From positions 27,582,823-27,646,822 of the forward strand of contig JASXTE010000010.1 of NCBI GenBank assembly GCA_030280995.1: a stretch of 64,000 nt of DNA. The letters are read 5' to 3'. The stretch comes from Hemileia vastatrix. Lineage: Eukaryota; Basidiomycota; Pucciniomycetes; Pucciniales; Zaghouaniaceae. Shown here piece after piece: positions 9,772 through 21,205 of this stretch. A program made the position numbers and the translations under genes. Position 1 is the stretch's first letter; each line of letters begins with the position of its first letter. Below the pieces are notes generated by a model. It did not search any database. It was given only the letters and a program-made list of their open reading frames with translations, and was not told where the DNA came from.

Positions 9772-10428
9772 TTATTCAATTATTTCTGGAATTGGGTGCT
9801 GATAAGCTTTAGGAGGTTAAAATTTTAGGTGGTAATGATGCTAAGAAAGCATAATGGTTAATTAGGTAAAATTTGTGGCGCTTTAACATGGTCTAAAGTT
9901 AATATTATTATTGGAAGCCTGGCAAAAGTATTTTATGGGTTTGCTGTATAGCAAAGTTTGCAAATTGTGATGAAGGAATCAGAAGTTAGGATGGTAGTTG
10001 GATTTTAGGGAATGATTTTTTTAGTGCCTCATAGTTAGGCCATTTTTTTTGTTGTGAAGCTTGGAGGACCTTATGGCGAGATTGGAATCATAGAATTCGG
10101 CTCAGTGGGGGGCCCTATGAGGTTGGAATCAGGAGTATTCGGCTCATAGGAAGATCCACTCTCTCAATGCTGTGACAAGAAGGAAGACTGGTATATGGGA
10201 GTCTGAAGGGATTCAAACCTTGCTCTCAGTAGTGGAATCATCACAAGATTTATATTATTTTATTTTATGTTATATCAAGCCAGAGAAGAAGAAACAACGT
10301 TTTTATTATCAAGAATTAAAAGAAGACCAGCTAAAACAAATTTATCAAATTATTTTATTAGAAAAGATAATTCTTTTGGAATTGCTCAATCACTTATGCA
10401 AAGTTTTACAAATGGGGACATTCTCAAT
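9772..10428 (+). other. Gy1 distal 3' region, non-coding
   Basis: No reading frame with recognisable content. One imperfect direct repeat is visible: TTGGAATCATAGAATTCGGC at about 10083 and TTGGAATCAGGAGTATTCGGC-like sequence at about 10123. Confidence 0.5.
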
Positions 10429-10441
10429 TGGAGGGAGGATG
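10429..10441 (+). other. Polypurine tract of Gy1
   Basis: TGGAGGGAGGATG directly precedes the TGGTAGCC start of the 3' LTR. Such purine runs survive RNase H and prime plus-strand synthesis, fixing the left end of the LTR. Confidence 0.7.
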
Positions 10442-11541
10442 TGGTAGCCTTAAGTTTAGTATGGCACCTAAGTACGTAAATGGAGTTATTACGGCGTGCA
10501 AGATTGGTGTTATTATTTTTTTATAAAAGGGTTTTATTTAATTTATTTGAGTTTTAAATATGAAGAAATTGGTCAAGAGCAAATGCCTATGCGAAAACAA
10601 TTTATTTTACAGAGAAAACTTATTTTTACGGTCTTAAGAGTTTATAAGTATCAAGTCGAGTCACTCAAGAACCTTGGGAAATTTTCCCAGAATTTTTACT
10701 ATTTTTATTATATTTTTAAATGAATTTTAAAGTTTTATAGAAATATTTACGTTTTTAGAAATTACTTAACTTTGATGAATTTTCACGGGGTGATTAGAGC
10801 TGCGCAGACTACGAAAATTAGTTTGGAATGTAAAAGGGAAGTGGCTCTATCATTTGTCATTTTTCCGGATTTTTTATTATAGTTTTAAAGGTTCTAATTG
10901 AGTCCGCTTGGACTCCGTTTGGACTCCGCTTCGACTCTGTACGGGCTCCGGATTGACTCTGGGAGAGCTCTGGAGGGGAAAACTTAGGCACGTGACTAGG
11001 AATACTTAAGCCCCTCTCAAACTCGAAATTGAGAGGGGGGACAGATCATACAGCTTAATCATTAACCACCACGGTCTCATTTTTTATTACTCAACAAATT
11101 AAATAAGTTATAATACCCTTATAACATTTATTATTCTTACATAACATTTTAGAAATACAATTCAACAATTTAAATCACACTTCATATAGGGTATCTTTAG
11201 AAAGGTCTTCATCACTGGGACTTGATTATTGCTGTCTCATAAAAATTCAAATTATTATAAAAACATAAAAGTCAATCTTTTCAGATCTTTCACTGGTACA
11301 CCTTAATTGTTGTTATCAGTATTTCTTTTATCAACAGCCACTTTCTTTAAATCTCAATAAGCATTAATTATTTTAGAGTTTCATTATTTTCATCAATTAG
11401 ATCCAAGTAGATTTGTTAGCTTAGTGATTTAGAATTCCCATTTTGTTATTTTTTATTGGAAGGACGGGGTTTTCAGCTAAATCCACATATCTCCTCCGGA
11501 TTCTGCTTACAGCAAGGCGACTGTAAGAGTTTACCTTACCA
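10442..11541 (+). repeat. 3' LTR of Gy1 (complete, 1100 bp)
   Basis: Starts TGGTAGCC and ends CCTTACCA, a short inverted terminus. Its right 881 bases pair with 1-882. The start is confirmed by a decayed solo LTR of the same family at 14939-15994. It contains the same 11-bp array and hairpin as the 5' copy. Sequence from 11542 is Gy2 gag, so this end is an insertion junction. Confidence 0.93.
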
Positions 11542-13886
11542 TACCGGATATGGATATTATTTATGAGACACTTGATCCTGAGTTTTATGAGAATATTGAA
11601 AGTTATTCTGTTCCACAATTGAGTAATACTCCAGATGTAGCTAACATTAATGATGAATATTTGAAGGATATCATTGCCAAAGAAAATCATATAATGAACA
11701 AAATGCAATTGACTCAGAAATATAATAGTTTGTTAACTGGACACGGTTATCAAGCATTGAGAAGTGAGTTACAGAGAGTTTCCGATTATTTGTTTCATTA
11801 CTAAGTAACTCATGAAAATAAATTTGCTTTATGGCTAAATATTAAGAATGATTTGTCTAAATTAAAAGATACTGTTTCCATCTGTTGCCAAGAACTAGAG
11901 GGACATAAGATGAGCTTAGAAAGATTGAGTAACCATTATTCATCTTTAAAAAATAAAAATCAATTATCTTTTGCAACCATCAATGAGAATCTATCTAGTA
12001 TTCCAAGAGTAAAAACTAGGTTAACAACCATTGAGGAGAAATTGAATTCATTTTTATATAATCAAAAGTTTTCTTACATTTCTTTGAAAGAACCTGTTGA
12101 GAAGGATACCCCAATTTTACCTGTTCCTAGTTCATCCAAAGAAAAATTAGTTCCAGAAATGACTGTTGATATCACTGAGTTTCCATCAAAAATTGATGAT
12201 GTACCTGGATCATCCACAGAAGGATTAAACAATGAGATTAATGCCCGATTGAAGAAGTTAAAGCTCCTTCTCACTCAGAAATAAGCTTGTAACAAAGAGA
12301 CTACTTCAAATCAAAAGAATTGGCCATAACTTGACCAGTATCCAACATTTGATGGTGACTCTTCCTCTGATTGGAAACAGTTCATTTGCAGGATTGATAA
12401 TCTAAAAAATTCTTACAAACTCCCAGATGAGGAAATTGTGTCAAAATTAATTTCTTTATTTACCAATGTAGCCCTGATGTGGTATGAATCTGTTCTCTTG
12501 GATAAAAATGACTACTCATGGGAAGATTGAAAAAATTAATTAAAGCACGATTTGGTGGTTCCAAGTTTAGATTAGCTCAACAAAGGCAATATGAAGAAAC
12601 CAGATATAGCTCCTCTACTGAAAAATCTATTGAGTTCTTGATCAAACTTGAGAAAACCTTAAGGGCAATGGACCCAGATATAGAGTTTGAGTTATGGAAT
12701 GACAGGATCCTCTATAAATTACCTATGTCTCTGAGAGACTTAATAGTTGCTAGGAATGAGTTCTCAAGGGAACCTTCTTCTTTCATTAATACTTGTAATG
12801 AGATCCTTCTTAACAACAAGTATGGGGCTAGAAGATTCATTTCTAGAACTTCATTGGAGAAAACCTCCAATTACCAACAAAAACCTCTGGAAAGGTTTGG
12901 TAAACCTTCTGCCCCTGTTGCACCTAAAAATTATGCAACAAATACTTGCTTCAAATGCAGTAAGCCTTGGAAGAAAGGCCATTTTTGAGACAAGAAGATA
13001 CATCTTGTTGAGCAGACAGAGGAACATGCTGATGACAAAATAGCACTGGATGAAACTTCAAGTGATTGTGCCAGCAATATCTCATATGAATCTCACCAGG
13101 AAATATTAATAGTGGAAAAGGATGTTCATTATTTAAATAATATTTATATTGAGAATAATGATTTATCTATAGTAGAAGATGCTGAGATCATAAGAAACCT
13201 TGAGGACAGCTCAATTATTATTTCCCCTCTCAAGGCACCAGTCTGGATCAATGGAAACAACATTGAGGTTGTCTTAGATTCTGGAGCTGGAGGAAGTGTG
13301 GTATCTGAAAAAGCACTTGCTTGAGTGCACCAAGATTATAAATCAAAACTTATGCCTATCATCTCTGAGAATCGGAAAGATCATGGCTGAGTTTTGTTCC
13401 CCATTTGTAAATACAAAGCCACAGCATTTTTCAAATATAACCATGGTTTTGTAAGAGCTATATGTGATTTTGTTGTCATGAAAAATGATAACTTGTGAAG
13501 TTGGTTCGTTGTAGGAAATGAAATTTTAACCAAATATGGCATAAAATTAGATCCTTCAAACCTATGCTTCACAATGGGGATGAATTGGAAGAGAAAATTT
13601 AAAATTTCCTCCCCCAAGAAATTATTAACACCAGGATTGAACACTTGTCATTCTTCAGCTCAATATAAAGGAAGATCTACAAAAGAAATACCTGCCCTTG
13701 TGTCTGAAATGGACAATGCTTCTTTTGGAGAACAACTTTCTGGTGAGGATAAAGATTTAATCATTAAATTGATCAAATCTTTTCCTATGGCCTTTGCTCA
13801 TGGATCACATGAATTAGGATTTGTTAAAGAATAAATGAAGCTTTCATTATCTTGCCCCTGACAGAAATACCACCTACTTTAAAGAT
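11542..13886 (+). pseudogene. Gy2: chromovirus gag-protease remnant
   Basis: Translations in successive frames match the Gy5 gag-pol protein of this window from about its residue 263 (ETLDPEFYE) to the start of the RT region, with stops and frameshifts at about 11802, 12282, 12528, 12986 and 13322. Recognisable parts are the coiled gag N-terminus, the zinc knuckle (CFKCSKPWKKGHF, last Cys lost to a stop) and the protease motif VVLDSGAGGSVVSEKA at about 13267. RT, integrase and right LTR are missing; homology stops near 13886. The 5' part lies beyond Gy1, outside the window. It is clearly dead and older than Gy1. Confidence 0.88.
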
Positions 13887-14082
13887 GATTACCTTAGATT
13901 TTTTCTGTAAAAATTAAAAATTAATTATCAATATTTAGTGCTTTTTACTCTTAAAATTGATGTCAATCCCAAAAAATTAGATTCTTCTCTCTCATGCAAA
14001 ATGTTTTTACAGTTCATATGTTTCATTTTCAATGTAAAAAGTATAATAAATAAACAATAATAATACCTATGATTAAGTAGGA
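13887..14082. other. Junction sequence between Gy2 remnant and gene G1
   Basis: AT-rich sequence with no recognisable gene or repeat. It would contain the 3' end or downstream region of the minus-strand gene G1. Confidence 0.35.
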
Positions 14083-14459
14083 GTTTTTTTTACACCTCCA
14101 TATAATTTAGATATGTGTATGCAAGCTTGTGCAAACAGATCCTGGACAAAAGAATTTGTAAGCTCATCAACTGTGTAATCTTGGAAAAATGACCAATGCA
14201 TAATTTGTAACTTTATCAAAACTTATTGTAACTCTCTATTATTTCCTTAAAAAAATGCAGCTTCCATAAACTGTGACATTGTTTTATCTGCATTTATATG
14301 TTTCTGAAGGGGTGGAGAAGCAGAAGGGAGTCTTGCATCACTGTTGCATGGGTTATTTTTGAGGTATGTCAAGTTCTCACACTGAAAATTTTGTGGAACC
14401 TTTTGCCTGGAACTTTTTTCCAAGCAAAAAGTGGTGTTTTTGGTGGGGTATACATGTTA

Positions 14460-14709
14460 CACTACGCAATATAGGGGGTGGACTTGCTAGCAAGTCCCCA
14501 ACCTGAACTCAGATGGAACCCAGACTGAACTCATATTAAACCCATACTGAACTCTACTTGAAAACCCACCTAAAACTGTTCTTCTGAGTGGTGTTCATCC
14601 CTGCTTGTATGGTTCCTTTGTTAATAGCTCAATGTGTGTTCAATCTGTGGTGAGTTTGGGTCCAAGGGTTCAGACTTGCTAGCAAGTCCACCCCCCATAT
14701 TGTGTGGTG
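14460..14709. mobile_element. 250-bp Harbinger-type MITE
   Basis: Flanked by TTA at 14457-14459 and 14710-14712, a 3-bp TWA duplication typical of PIF/Harbinger. The termini CACTACGCAATATAGGGGG and its inverted partner extend about 40 bp with few mismatches. Each ends in the palindrome GACTTGCTAGCAAGTC. There is no coding capacity. It lies in an inferred intron of G1. A related terminus occurs inside Harb2 at 54944. Confidence 0.85.
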
Positions 14710-14938
14710 TTACATCTCTCAGATATCTCTGCTGTTAAATGATGTACCAAAATTAATTTTTTATTACAAAAATTAAAAATAAAATAAATATTACTTACCC
14801 TTGCACAGGCCCAAACTTTTCCATATGGTATTTCAACTCAAAATATTCCATTGGATTAGCTGGACTTATGAAACAGTGGCCATCTTGAAGTCTCATGATG
14901 TGTGTTTTCTGGGGGTGGCTTTTCAATATCAGACAGTG

Positions 14939-15994
14939 TGGAAAGACTCTTGCAGTTGCCTTGCTGTAAGCAGAATCCAAGGGAGTTGGATAAACTAAAG
15001 AAAGCCCTGTCCCTTTAAGTAAAATATGGGTTGAAAATTAACTAAGATAAATTTTCTGCTTGATAAAGAAAGACTAGTTGAGCAATTGTTTTTAACATAT
15101 TTGAGATGTAGAATCAATGTTTATTTATAATGAGGTAAAGAAATACAATAGAAAAGTTGTGCCTAGAAAAGTTATATAAATGATTGTCTTATATGTTTTT
15201 ATAAAGCTTTTTATTATTGTGAACATGTTTTAAATTTGAGTCCCTGAATTTGAGACATTTAAAATGATACCCTATAAGTATATATTTATGAGTTGTTGAA
15301 TAAAATTTATATAGTGTTATGAAAAAGTGTTATATTTATAAGGGTATTACAATTTTATAAAATGTTTTGTAAATGTGATGGTAGTTGATTTTATGCATCA
15401 CTGTTGTTACTTTTTAAGATGTATGATGTCTAGATGATCTCTAATTTTGAGTCAACAGGCTTTTTATGCATAGTATGTCATGTGCCCTACATTCCCTAGC
15501 TGGAGCATTCTGGAGCTTGTATGGACTTCCAGACTCAATTAGAAACTTGAAACTGCAATAAAAAATCTACAAAAATTAAAGATGATAGGGTTACATCTGT
15601 GGAGCCTCCCACTAATTTTTGGTAGCCTGCACAACCTTATTCACTGAGCTAAAAATCATCAAAGTTAAGTAAATTATCAGAAATCATAAATAATCAGTAA
15701 TACTTTATAAAATTATTAAAAAAATGAAAAATAGTAAAAAGTCTAAAAACATTTTTAAAGGCTCTTGAGACTCCTAGCTTTCATTTCCATGAACCTTTAA
15801 GCCTATGATTGCTTCTCTTCTCTGTTAAATAATTATTTTTTCCTGGACTTGTATAAATAACCATTTTCACAATAAACCATCCTTTATTTTATAATAAAAA
15901 TATAAAATTAGATTGGCCTTTCCAATCTTTAATATAATCATCCCATATTTGTTTAAAAAGTTTTTTAAGTTTCATACTAAGCTTTAGACTTCCA
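14939..15994 (-). repeat. Decayed solo LTR of the Gy1 family
   Basis: The reverse complement aligns along the whole Gy1 LTR: the terminal GCCTTGCTGTAAGCAGAATCC block at 14954, the GACTCAATTAGAA block near 15533, and CATCAAAGTTAAGTAA near 15657. It starts TGG and ends CCA. Flanks CAGTG (14934-14938) and CAATG (15995-15999) look like a 5-bp duplication with one mutation. Heavy divergence makes it far older than Gy1. It splits an exon of G1; removing it rejoins an open frame. Confidence 0.85.
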
Positions 15995-17535
15995 CAATGG
16001 ACACACTCATCAAATGCTGCCTGGTTTCTGAGCCCAGTAGGAATTTATGGAGATGTCACACCTGCCCCTGAATCAGAATCTGTCTTGGAAGAGGAAGTAT
16101 TGAGTTACCTATATGCATACTGACTCTGAAAAAGTAATTACCCCATTAGTCACTCAATAAAATAATAATAATAAAAATCATTTAAAAGTAACCTTCATTG
16201 CATTTCTTGGATCTCTATTATTCAAGGTAACCTGGATTTTCCAATAATCATAAATTCAACATTCTGAATCCAGAACCTCTTTAAAGATGATATCTGAGTC
16301 CAATTTACTTCCAGTGCTGGAAGCAAACCTACCACCATGAGGTATTGAGACATTCCACGTGACAGTTCCAAGCTGATTGTTGGCTTCTACAAAACTTCCC
16401 ATTTTTGTTATTTCTTCTTCATATATAAGATTAATTACTTTGTCCTTTAAATTGTCCAAAATTTGATTCTTGACTTCCCATCAGATCAACAACTTATCAG
16501 GTTCAGATACAACCAGTCCAATTTTTGCTGCCACACTAGCACTGAATTTTTTTTTATTCTTATCTTCTTTTGGCATAAAAAATTTAAACTTGATATGAAG
16601 TGTGACTTTTTTCTTGAAGCCATTGTCATTTGGATCATTTGCATGATGAAGAGAGATTACAGGTGACAAAACAATTGAATGTGGCTCATCATCATCATTG
16701 GCATCATTAATGTCAGGAATCAAAGCTGGAATCCTGGAAATAGGAGAAGCAAGGAAAACTTTTGTTGATGACAAGGAACCAGACAGCTTTGATATAGGAG
16801 GGGAAGAACTGTTTAATGTATATAGAAGCTGAAGCGTAAGACTGGAAAAAAAATAGAGAAAAACATTAGAAAAATATATAAAGGGGAAAAGAGATGCATA
16901 CTTATGGGGTGTTGACATATTAAAACATGGGGTAGGTGGAGAAACAGGGAAATTATTTAGTGGAAGCGTAGAAGGCCTGTTTACACTTGGTGAGGTGTTG
17001 CATGCTGAACTGATTGGATTTAAAACAATAGACGGATGAAACACTAAAATAAAAATAAAAAAATAAAAGGATGAGAAAAAAATGAGGCAAAAAACAAAAA
17101 AGGAACACTTACTTTTTGGCATCCAGAAGAGACCAGACAATGACAAAAGGTCTCAATTGAGGTTTTGAAAGGTATCAGCCACCTAAAAATAAAAAAATAG
17201 TATTTGTCAGCCAGGCTACTAGACTTACCCAGTAAAATAATTAATTATCTTACTGAGGTGAAGCCACGCCTTTTAGATCCTTATTAATAATTAATTATTT
17301 ATTAGATACTTATGTATTAATTACAAATAACTAACTAAGTACACTAAGTAATTAATTAATAAAAATAAGTAATTGTCCCACATATATTTTTACTCCCAAA
17401 CACTGTGCTCAATAATACAGATGAGATGGGAATAAAGATTAGTATTAAAAAAATAGGGGGTATCAATGTTCAGGGATCCGCAATTAGGGATCAGGAATTT
17501 TTTTCCCGGGATCAGACATTATTAATTGCGGAAGA

Positions 17536-17571
17536 TTCTTATCCACTAGCCCCAGGGCTAGTGGATAAGAA
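17536..17571. other. 36-bp hairpin in Harb1 subterminal region
   Basis: A 17-base arm (17536-17552, TTCTTATCCACTAGCCC) is perfectly complementary to 17555-17571 with a 2-base centre. Harb2 has a weaker equivalent near 53926-53947. It may be a transposase or host-factor binding site. Confidence 0.7.
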
Positions 17572-17833
17572 ATCCATGATAATGCATTATCCCGCCTCTT
17601 ATACCCCAATTTCCATTCCTAATTCCTGATCCCAAACTCATCTCATCCATGATGGATTTTTAAGAAAGTCACATGACTTATAATTGCTGATGCCATCCTT
17701 AAGTATTTCCTCACTCTCTGCTACTTAATTTTGGTGGCGAACACTTAAGTTTTTTTTCTATCTACACACCCCAACTGCACATTTGGCGGTGAATTCCCAC
17801 TTCCCTCATCACATAACCTTTCTACCGGCAACA

Positions 17834-18448
17834 ATGAAACACCTCTCTACTAGGAAGCTACTTCACTCAACAATGAATGCTATTACTTTTCTTTTAGTTC
17901 TTTACTATAAATCTGACTCTGATTTGGAAGATGCTTTAGCTTATATGTGTTTTCTTTCCAAAAAGCATTACATCATCACCAGGGGGCCAAATCTTTATCA
18001 TGATCCCCAATATGATCTGGCCTCCATTCTCAACATTCCTCATTTAAACTTCACACAACTTTTTAGAACTTCTCCCAATTCTTTCTTCAAACTTTATCAA
18101 CTCATCTCCGATCATCCTATCTTCCATAACAATTCTCATAACAAACAGCGTAATCCTGCCATCCAACTTGCTGTTGCTCTATGTCGCTTTGGCTCAAATG
18201 GAAATGGTGCTGCCGTAAGACGTTTGGATAATCTCTTTAACATAGGATATGGTACCGTGATATTATACACCAAGTGCTGTATGATTGCTATCCTTTCCCT
18301 CAAGTCTCAAACTCTTGCTTGGCCAACTCCAGAACAGCGACTTGAATCCTCTCAAGTAATGCAAGCTGAAGGTTTCCCTGGCTGTGTAGGTTTTGTTGAT
18401 GGCACAACCATCCCTTTGAGTCAAAAGCCTGCAATTACTCTCCAACAT
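17834..18448 (+). pseudogene. Harb1 transposase, N-terminal half
   Basis: The ATG at 17834 is chosen because the Harb2 copy aligns from about here (ITFLLVLYYKSDSDLED against MTFMALELLLDSDSDSDLEE). Conserved blocks: LFRTSPNSFFKLYQLI, DHPIFHNNS, QLAVALCRFGSNGNGAA and IGYGTVILYTKCC, the helix-turn-helix region of Harbinger/DDE_4 transposases. GFVDGTTIPLSQKP holds the first catalytic aspartate. Homology ends there; the second D and the E are absent and a T-rich non-coding stretch follows. This is a truncated nuclease and is not expected to be active alone. Confidence 0.8.
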
Positions 18449-19719
18449 TTCTCTTCACCCTTTTAATTTTTTATTTTTATGTTTTCATACTTTCCAAATG
18501 TCCTCTTTGTGTACTTTAATCACTTGGTTTTGTATTTTGGTTTGTTGCATATTCATTTTTTTTTTGAATTTACAGTGAATATCTTTTTTTTGGATGGCTC
18601 ATTGGTTTTCTTTCACCAGCTCAACATGAAATCGCATATTTTCTGAAATTGCATATTTTGTCAGTGATTTTTTTTTTCATTCATCCCTCATATCCTTTTC
18701 CTATTCTCCTCCAACATCCCTCAAACAATTTGGTTTCATTCATTTTGTCATCTCATCTCTCCAGGTAAGTCATTTTATTCTTTTTTTTTGATTTTTTGAT
18801 TACTAATTATAATTTTTTTTGTTTTTTTCTGTTTATTTTATTTTTTTTATCTAAATTTTTTTTGTAAGTGGTTATTTTGGATTTCAATGGTATAATTAAC
18901 CTTTTTTTTCTCTCCCTCTTTACTTTATTTTTTAGCTCCATCACCCTACTCTTCATCCCTCCTTGGCATTGTCATTATCCCCCCTTTCCCTTATTTCACT
19001 TTTTTTTTGGCTCCATTTCATTGAAACACATACATTGCACATTCTTTATGCATTTCACTTACTCCATATTCAATTTCCCCACAATTCCAACATCAATCTT
19101 TCTCACTCTATTTTTCCTACTTTTCAATCAAGGTAAGTTTCATCTCCTTTTTTTCATGCCTATATGAGATCTCATTCCTTTTATGAAAACTTCATACTTA
19201 AATATATGTATGACTCTTATCTGGATAACAGTGAACTTATAAAACTCCTTTTGATCTCATCTTCATTACCACTTTTCAAGTTTTTGTAAAATTTTGAAAA
19301 TCAGACTCGGAATTAGGGTTAGGTTTATTCAAATCTAATGTTCTTTTTACTGAAGATTCTCCTGAAGGCTACCTTTCATTTCCTGCAAACAGATTTGAAT
19401 TTGATTCAGTGGTTGCTGAGATATTGACCGTTAAAGTTGAGCCTTTTTTTTCCCAATTTAAATTTTTATTTCATTTTTTTATGTAACAAATTAGGGTTAG
19501 GTTTATTTAAATCACATGTCCTTTAGCTGAAGATTCTACTAAAGCATATCTTTCATTTTCCACAAACAGGTTTGAATTAGGTTCAGTGGTTGCTGAGATT
19601 TTGACCTTTGAAGTTGAGCCTTTTTTCCAAATTTCACTTGTCTTATTTCACATTTTTATATTGCATATTTAGAGGATAAGGATTCTGAAACTCTTATATG
19701 ATTATTATCTAGGAATTTC
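18449..19719 (+). other. Harb1 spacer: T-rich, with a 140-bp imperfect duplication
   Basis: Long T runs and CT-rich sequence give no convincing coding. CTCTCCAGGTAAGTCATTTT at about 18756 matches the unit repeated five times in Harb2. Sequence 19313-19450 is repeated at 19491-19630 (both begin TTAGGGTTAGG and contain CAGTGGTTGCTGAGAT). Upstream exons of the oxygenase may be hidden here. Confidence 0.5.
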
Positions 19720-20358
19720 AATTATATAGGCATATATTCGTTGGTCAAGAATATCACTAAAGCTCAAAAAGATGAAGATTTTCGCTTATGGGACACTCTA
19801 CCTTCCTTTGACTCTTTTCTTGCTTTTCAACTCAACAAGCTCTGTAATAAAGCATTTGAAAAAAATCATGAACTTGCAACCAAAGTTGGAATACCGAATT
19901 GGTGTGACTCCGAATTGGAAGATATCAGCCACGAATATCTTTTATTTTCTAATGTTATTATCACTCATTCTGGATTCCACAATAGGATTCATATCGATAG
20001 GAATGATGCCAATTTTCTTACTTTTGGAATATTCTCATATATCAATCTGATAACTGGCCACCCAATACCATCTCCAGCTAAAATCAAAGGACATGGTTTA
20101 TATTTTCCAGACCACTGGTGCATCATTGATTTTGGTTTGGGAAATGGTATCATCGAAACTATTTGGAATTCTTCTAAGGATAATCATCAAACAACCAAAG
20201 CTCCTCCTGGTTTGAAATCCTGTCAAGATTTCACTCATTTCGGTTGCTCATTTCAAATCAGTAATAAGTTGATACAAAGAATCAATAAGGTAAAGAAAGA
20301 AGGTAAAGTTATTCGATTTAAAAAAACTTTATCTAGATCCAAAAAGTATGGGGATTAG
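19720..20358 (+). CDS. TET/JBP-like 2-oxoglutarate/Fe(II) oxygenase
   Basis: An open exon after an acceptor-like ATTATATAG, ending at TAG/TGA-type stop near 20358; residues here are counted from codon 19741. IHIDRND gives the iron-binding H-x-D (H84, D86). HGLYFPDHWCIIDFG and NGIIETIWNSS form the core strands. DNHQTT holds the distal histidine (H149). DFTHFGCSFQIS is the C-terminal strand, where the 2-oxoglutarate-binding arginine usually sits; it is histidine here, perhaps normal for this subfamily. The family oxidises 5-methylpyrimidines in DNA. Fungal members are expanded and linked to transposons. The N-terminus is probably incomplete. A basic tail (KKVKKEGKVIRFKK) ends the protein. No homology search was run. 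Confidence 0.72.
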   Translation, partial: NYIGIYSLVKNITKAQKDEDFRLWDTLPSFDSFLAFQLNKLCNKAFEKNHELATKVGIPNWCDSELEDISHEYLLFSNVIITHSGFHNRIHIDRNDANFLTFGIFSYINLITGHPIPSPAKIKGHGLYFPDHWCIIDFGLGNGIIETIWNSSKDNHQTTKAPPGLKSCQDFTHFGCSFQISNKLIQRINKVKKEGKVIRFKKTLSRSKKYGD

Positions 20359-20438
20359 AGTTGTCATCGAAAATTTTATATTTTTTCATAAATTTTTAAT
20401 AAATATTTTTTATATATCAATTTTCTCAAATAATGTGA

Positions 20439-20601
20439 TGAGCCATCGACATTGGGTTGTATAACAGGTAATCATGATAACATTTATTTGTTTCATGGGG
20501 TTCCTCTTTCCTATACCTGTAGAAAGTCCCAAACTTATGTTTCTCGACTTGGTCTGCATTTTGGCTTGAGGGATTGTCATTACTTTAAACTAGGGAAATT
20601 G
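20439..20601 (+). CDS. Short conserved exon after the oxygenase
   Basis: An open segment encoding GCITGNHDNIYLFHGVPLSY and then VSRLGLHFGLRDCHYFK (20539-20589). Harb2 keeps the second peptide as VSRLDLHFGLRNCHYFK at 55885-55935, with synonymous changes (CGA/AGA, TTG/TTA). This suggests a real coding exon of the element family. Whether it belongs to the oxygenase, to the transposase C-terminus or to another gene is not clear. Confidence 0.45.
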
Positions 20602-20652
20602 ATATATATTAGATATTTATTTAATAATTTATGTAATTATATTAAATTTAGA

Positions 20653-21070
20653 TGACTTCCACCCCTTACTTCAATAAAATGCAGGGGGGGTATTGCCAAA
20701 TTTTCAAATCTGACATGTGAAATTGATGACTTTGAAAAATTTTGGTGATACCCACCCCTTGCTTCAATAAAATGCAGGGGAGAGTATTGCCAATTTTTTT
20801 AAACAGATATAGAATTTTTTTGACTTGTAAATATTTTTGTGATACCCGTCCCTTACTTCAATAAAATCCATGGGGGGTTGTGCCAAAATTTTTTATAAGA
20901 CTTGTGAAATTCTTGACATGTAAGAATTTTTAGGATACCGGTAAAATGCAGGGGGTAGTAAAGCCAAATTTTCATATAAAACTTTCAAGATTCATGACAT
21001 GAAAGAATTTTTGTGATACCCACCCCTTACTTCAAAAAAATCCAGGGGTGGGGGATTGTCAAATTTTCAA
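20653..21070. repeat. Harb1 minisatellite with AATAAA hairpins
   Basis: Five units of about 82-95 bp start near 20653, 20748, 20840, 20934 and 21016. Most contain ACCCCTTRCTTCAATAAAAT followed by GCAGGGG, where CCCCT..GC pairs with GC.GGGG around an AATAAA loop. Harb2 has about two units at 55999-56180. The array lies between convergent genes, so a bidirectional transcript-end role is possible. Confidence 0.65.
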
Positions 21071-21205
21071 AGGAGACTTGAAAATTTTATTTAAAAAAAG
21101 AATATTTAACATTAAAATACGATATTTCAAGAAATACAGAAAATAATTGTAAAATTTATGTACAAATAAATATGAACACATGAAGTGTGAAAGAAATAAA
21201 AGAAA

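Larger units (their letters stand above)
1..11541 (+). mobile_element. Ty3/gypsy LTR retrotransposon Gy1 (5' LTR cut by window edge)
   Basis: Two near-identical LTRs (1-882, truncated by the window, and 10442-11541) flank a primer site, gag, aspartic protease, RT-RNase H and integrase in the order PR-RT-RH-IN, which defines Ty3/gypsy. There is no chromodomain at the integrase C-terminus. The polyprotein is interrupted by a TGA (1538-1540), a TAG (2912-2914), a -1 frame change near 3658 and a TAA (6694-6696), so this copy is probably defective, although the -1 change coincides with a good slippery site. The right LTR ends exactly where a chromovirus gag remnant (Gy2) begins in frame, so Gy1 inserted into that older element. 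The left target-site copy lies outside the window. Confidence 0.93.
14083..17182 (-). pseudogene. Gene G1, 3' exons: unknown protein, transposon-riddled
   Basis: A minus-strand multi-exon gene. Visible exons: 17182-17113 (donor GTAAGT), 17043-16902, 16841 to about 16200, a short exon near 16110, 16060-15995 plus 14938-14799 (one exon split by a solo LTR), 14381 to about 14260, and a last segment encoding QDYTVDELTNSFVQDLFAQA ending near 14083. A serine/proline-rich part is followed by KKVTLHIKFKFFMPKE and GTVTWNVSIPHGGRFASS. TGA codons lie in frame at 17155, 16483 and 16258. I do not recognise the family. Introns 17112-17044 and 16901-16842 are multiples of three and stop-free, so splicing there is inferred from consensus ends. 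Its 5' part continues beyond the Gy3 insertion at 47770. Confidence 0.55.

Noticed and set aside
11421..11708. Minus-strand frame across the Gy1/Gy2 junction
   Set aside because: It spans an insertion junction, so it cannot be an ancestral gene.
18868..19167. A hydrophobic plus-strand open frame in Harb1
   Set aside because: Its Phe/Leu/Thr-rich composition reflects T-rich DNA; no homolog in Harb2 and no domain.
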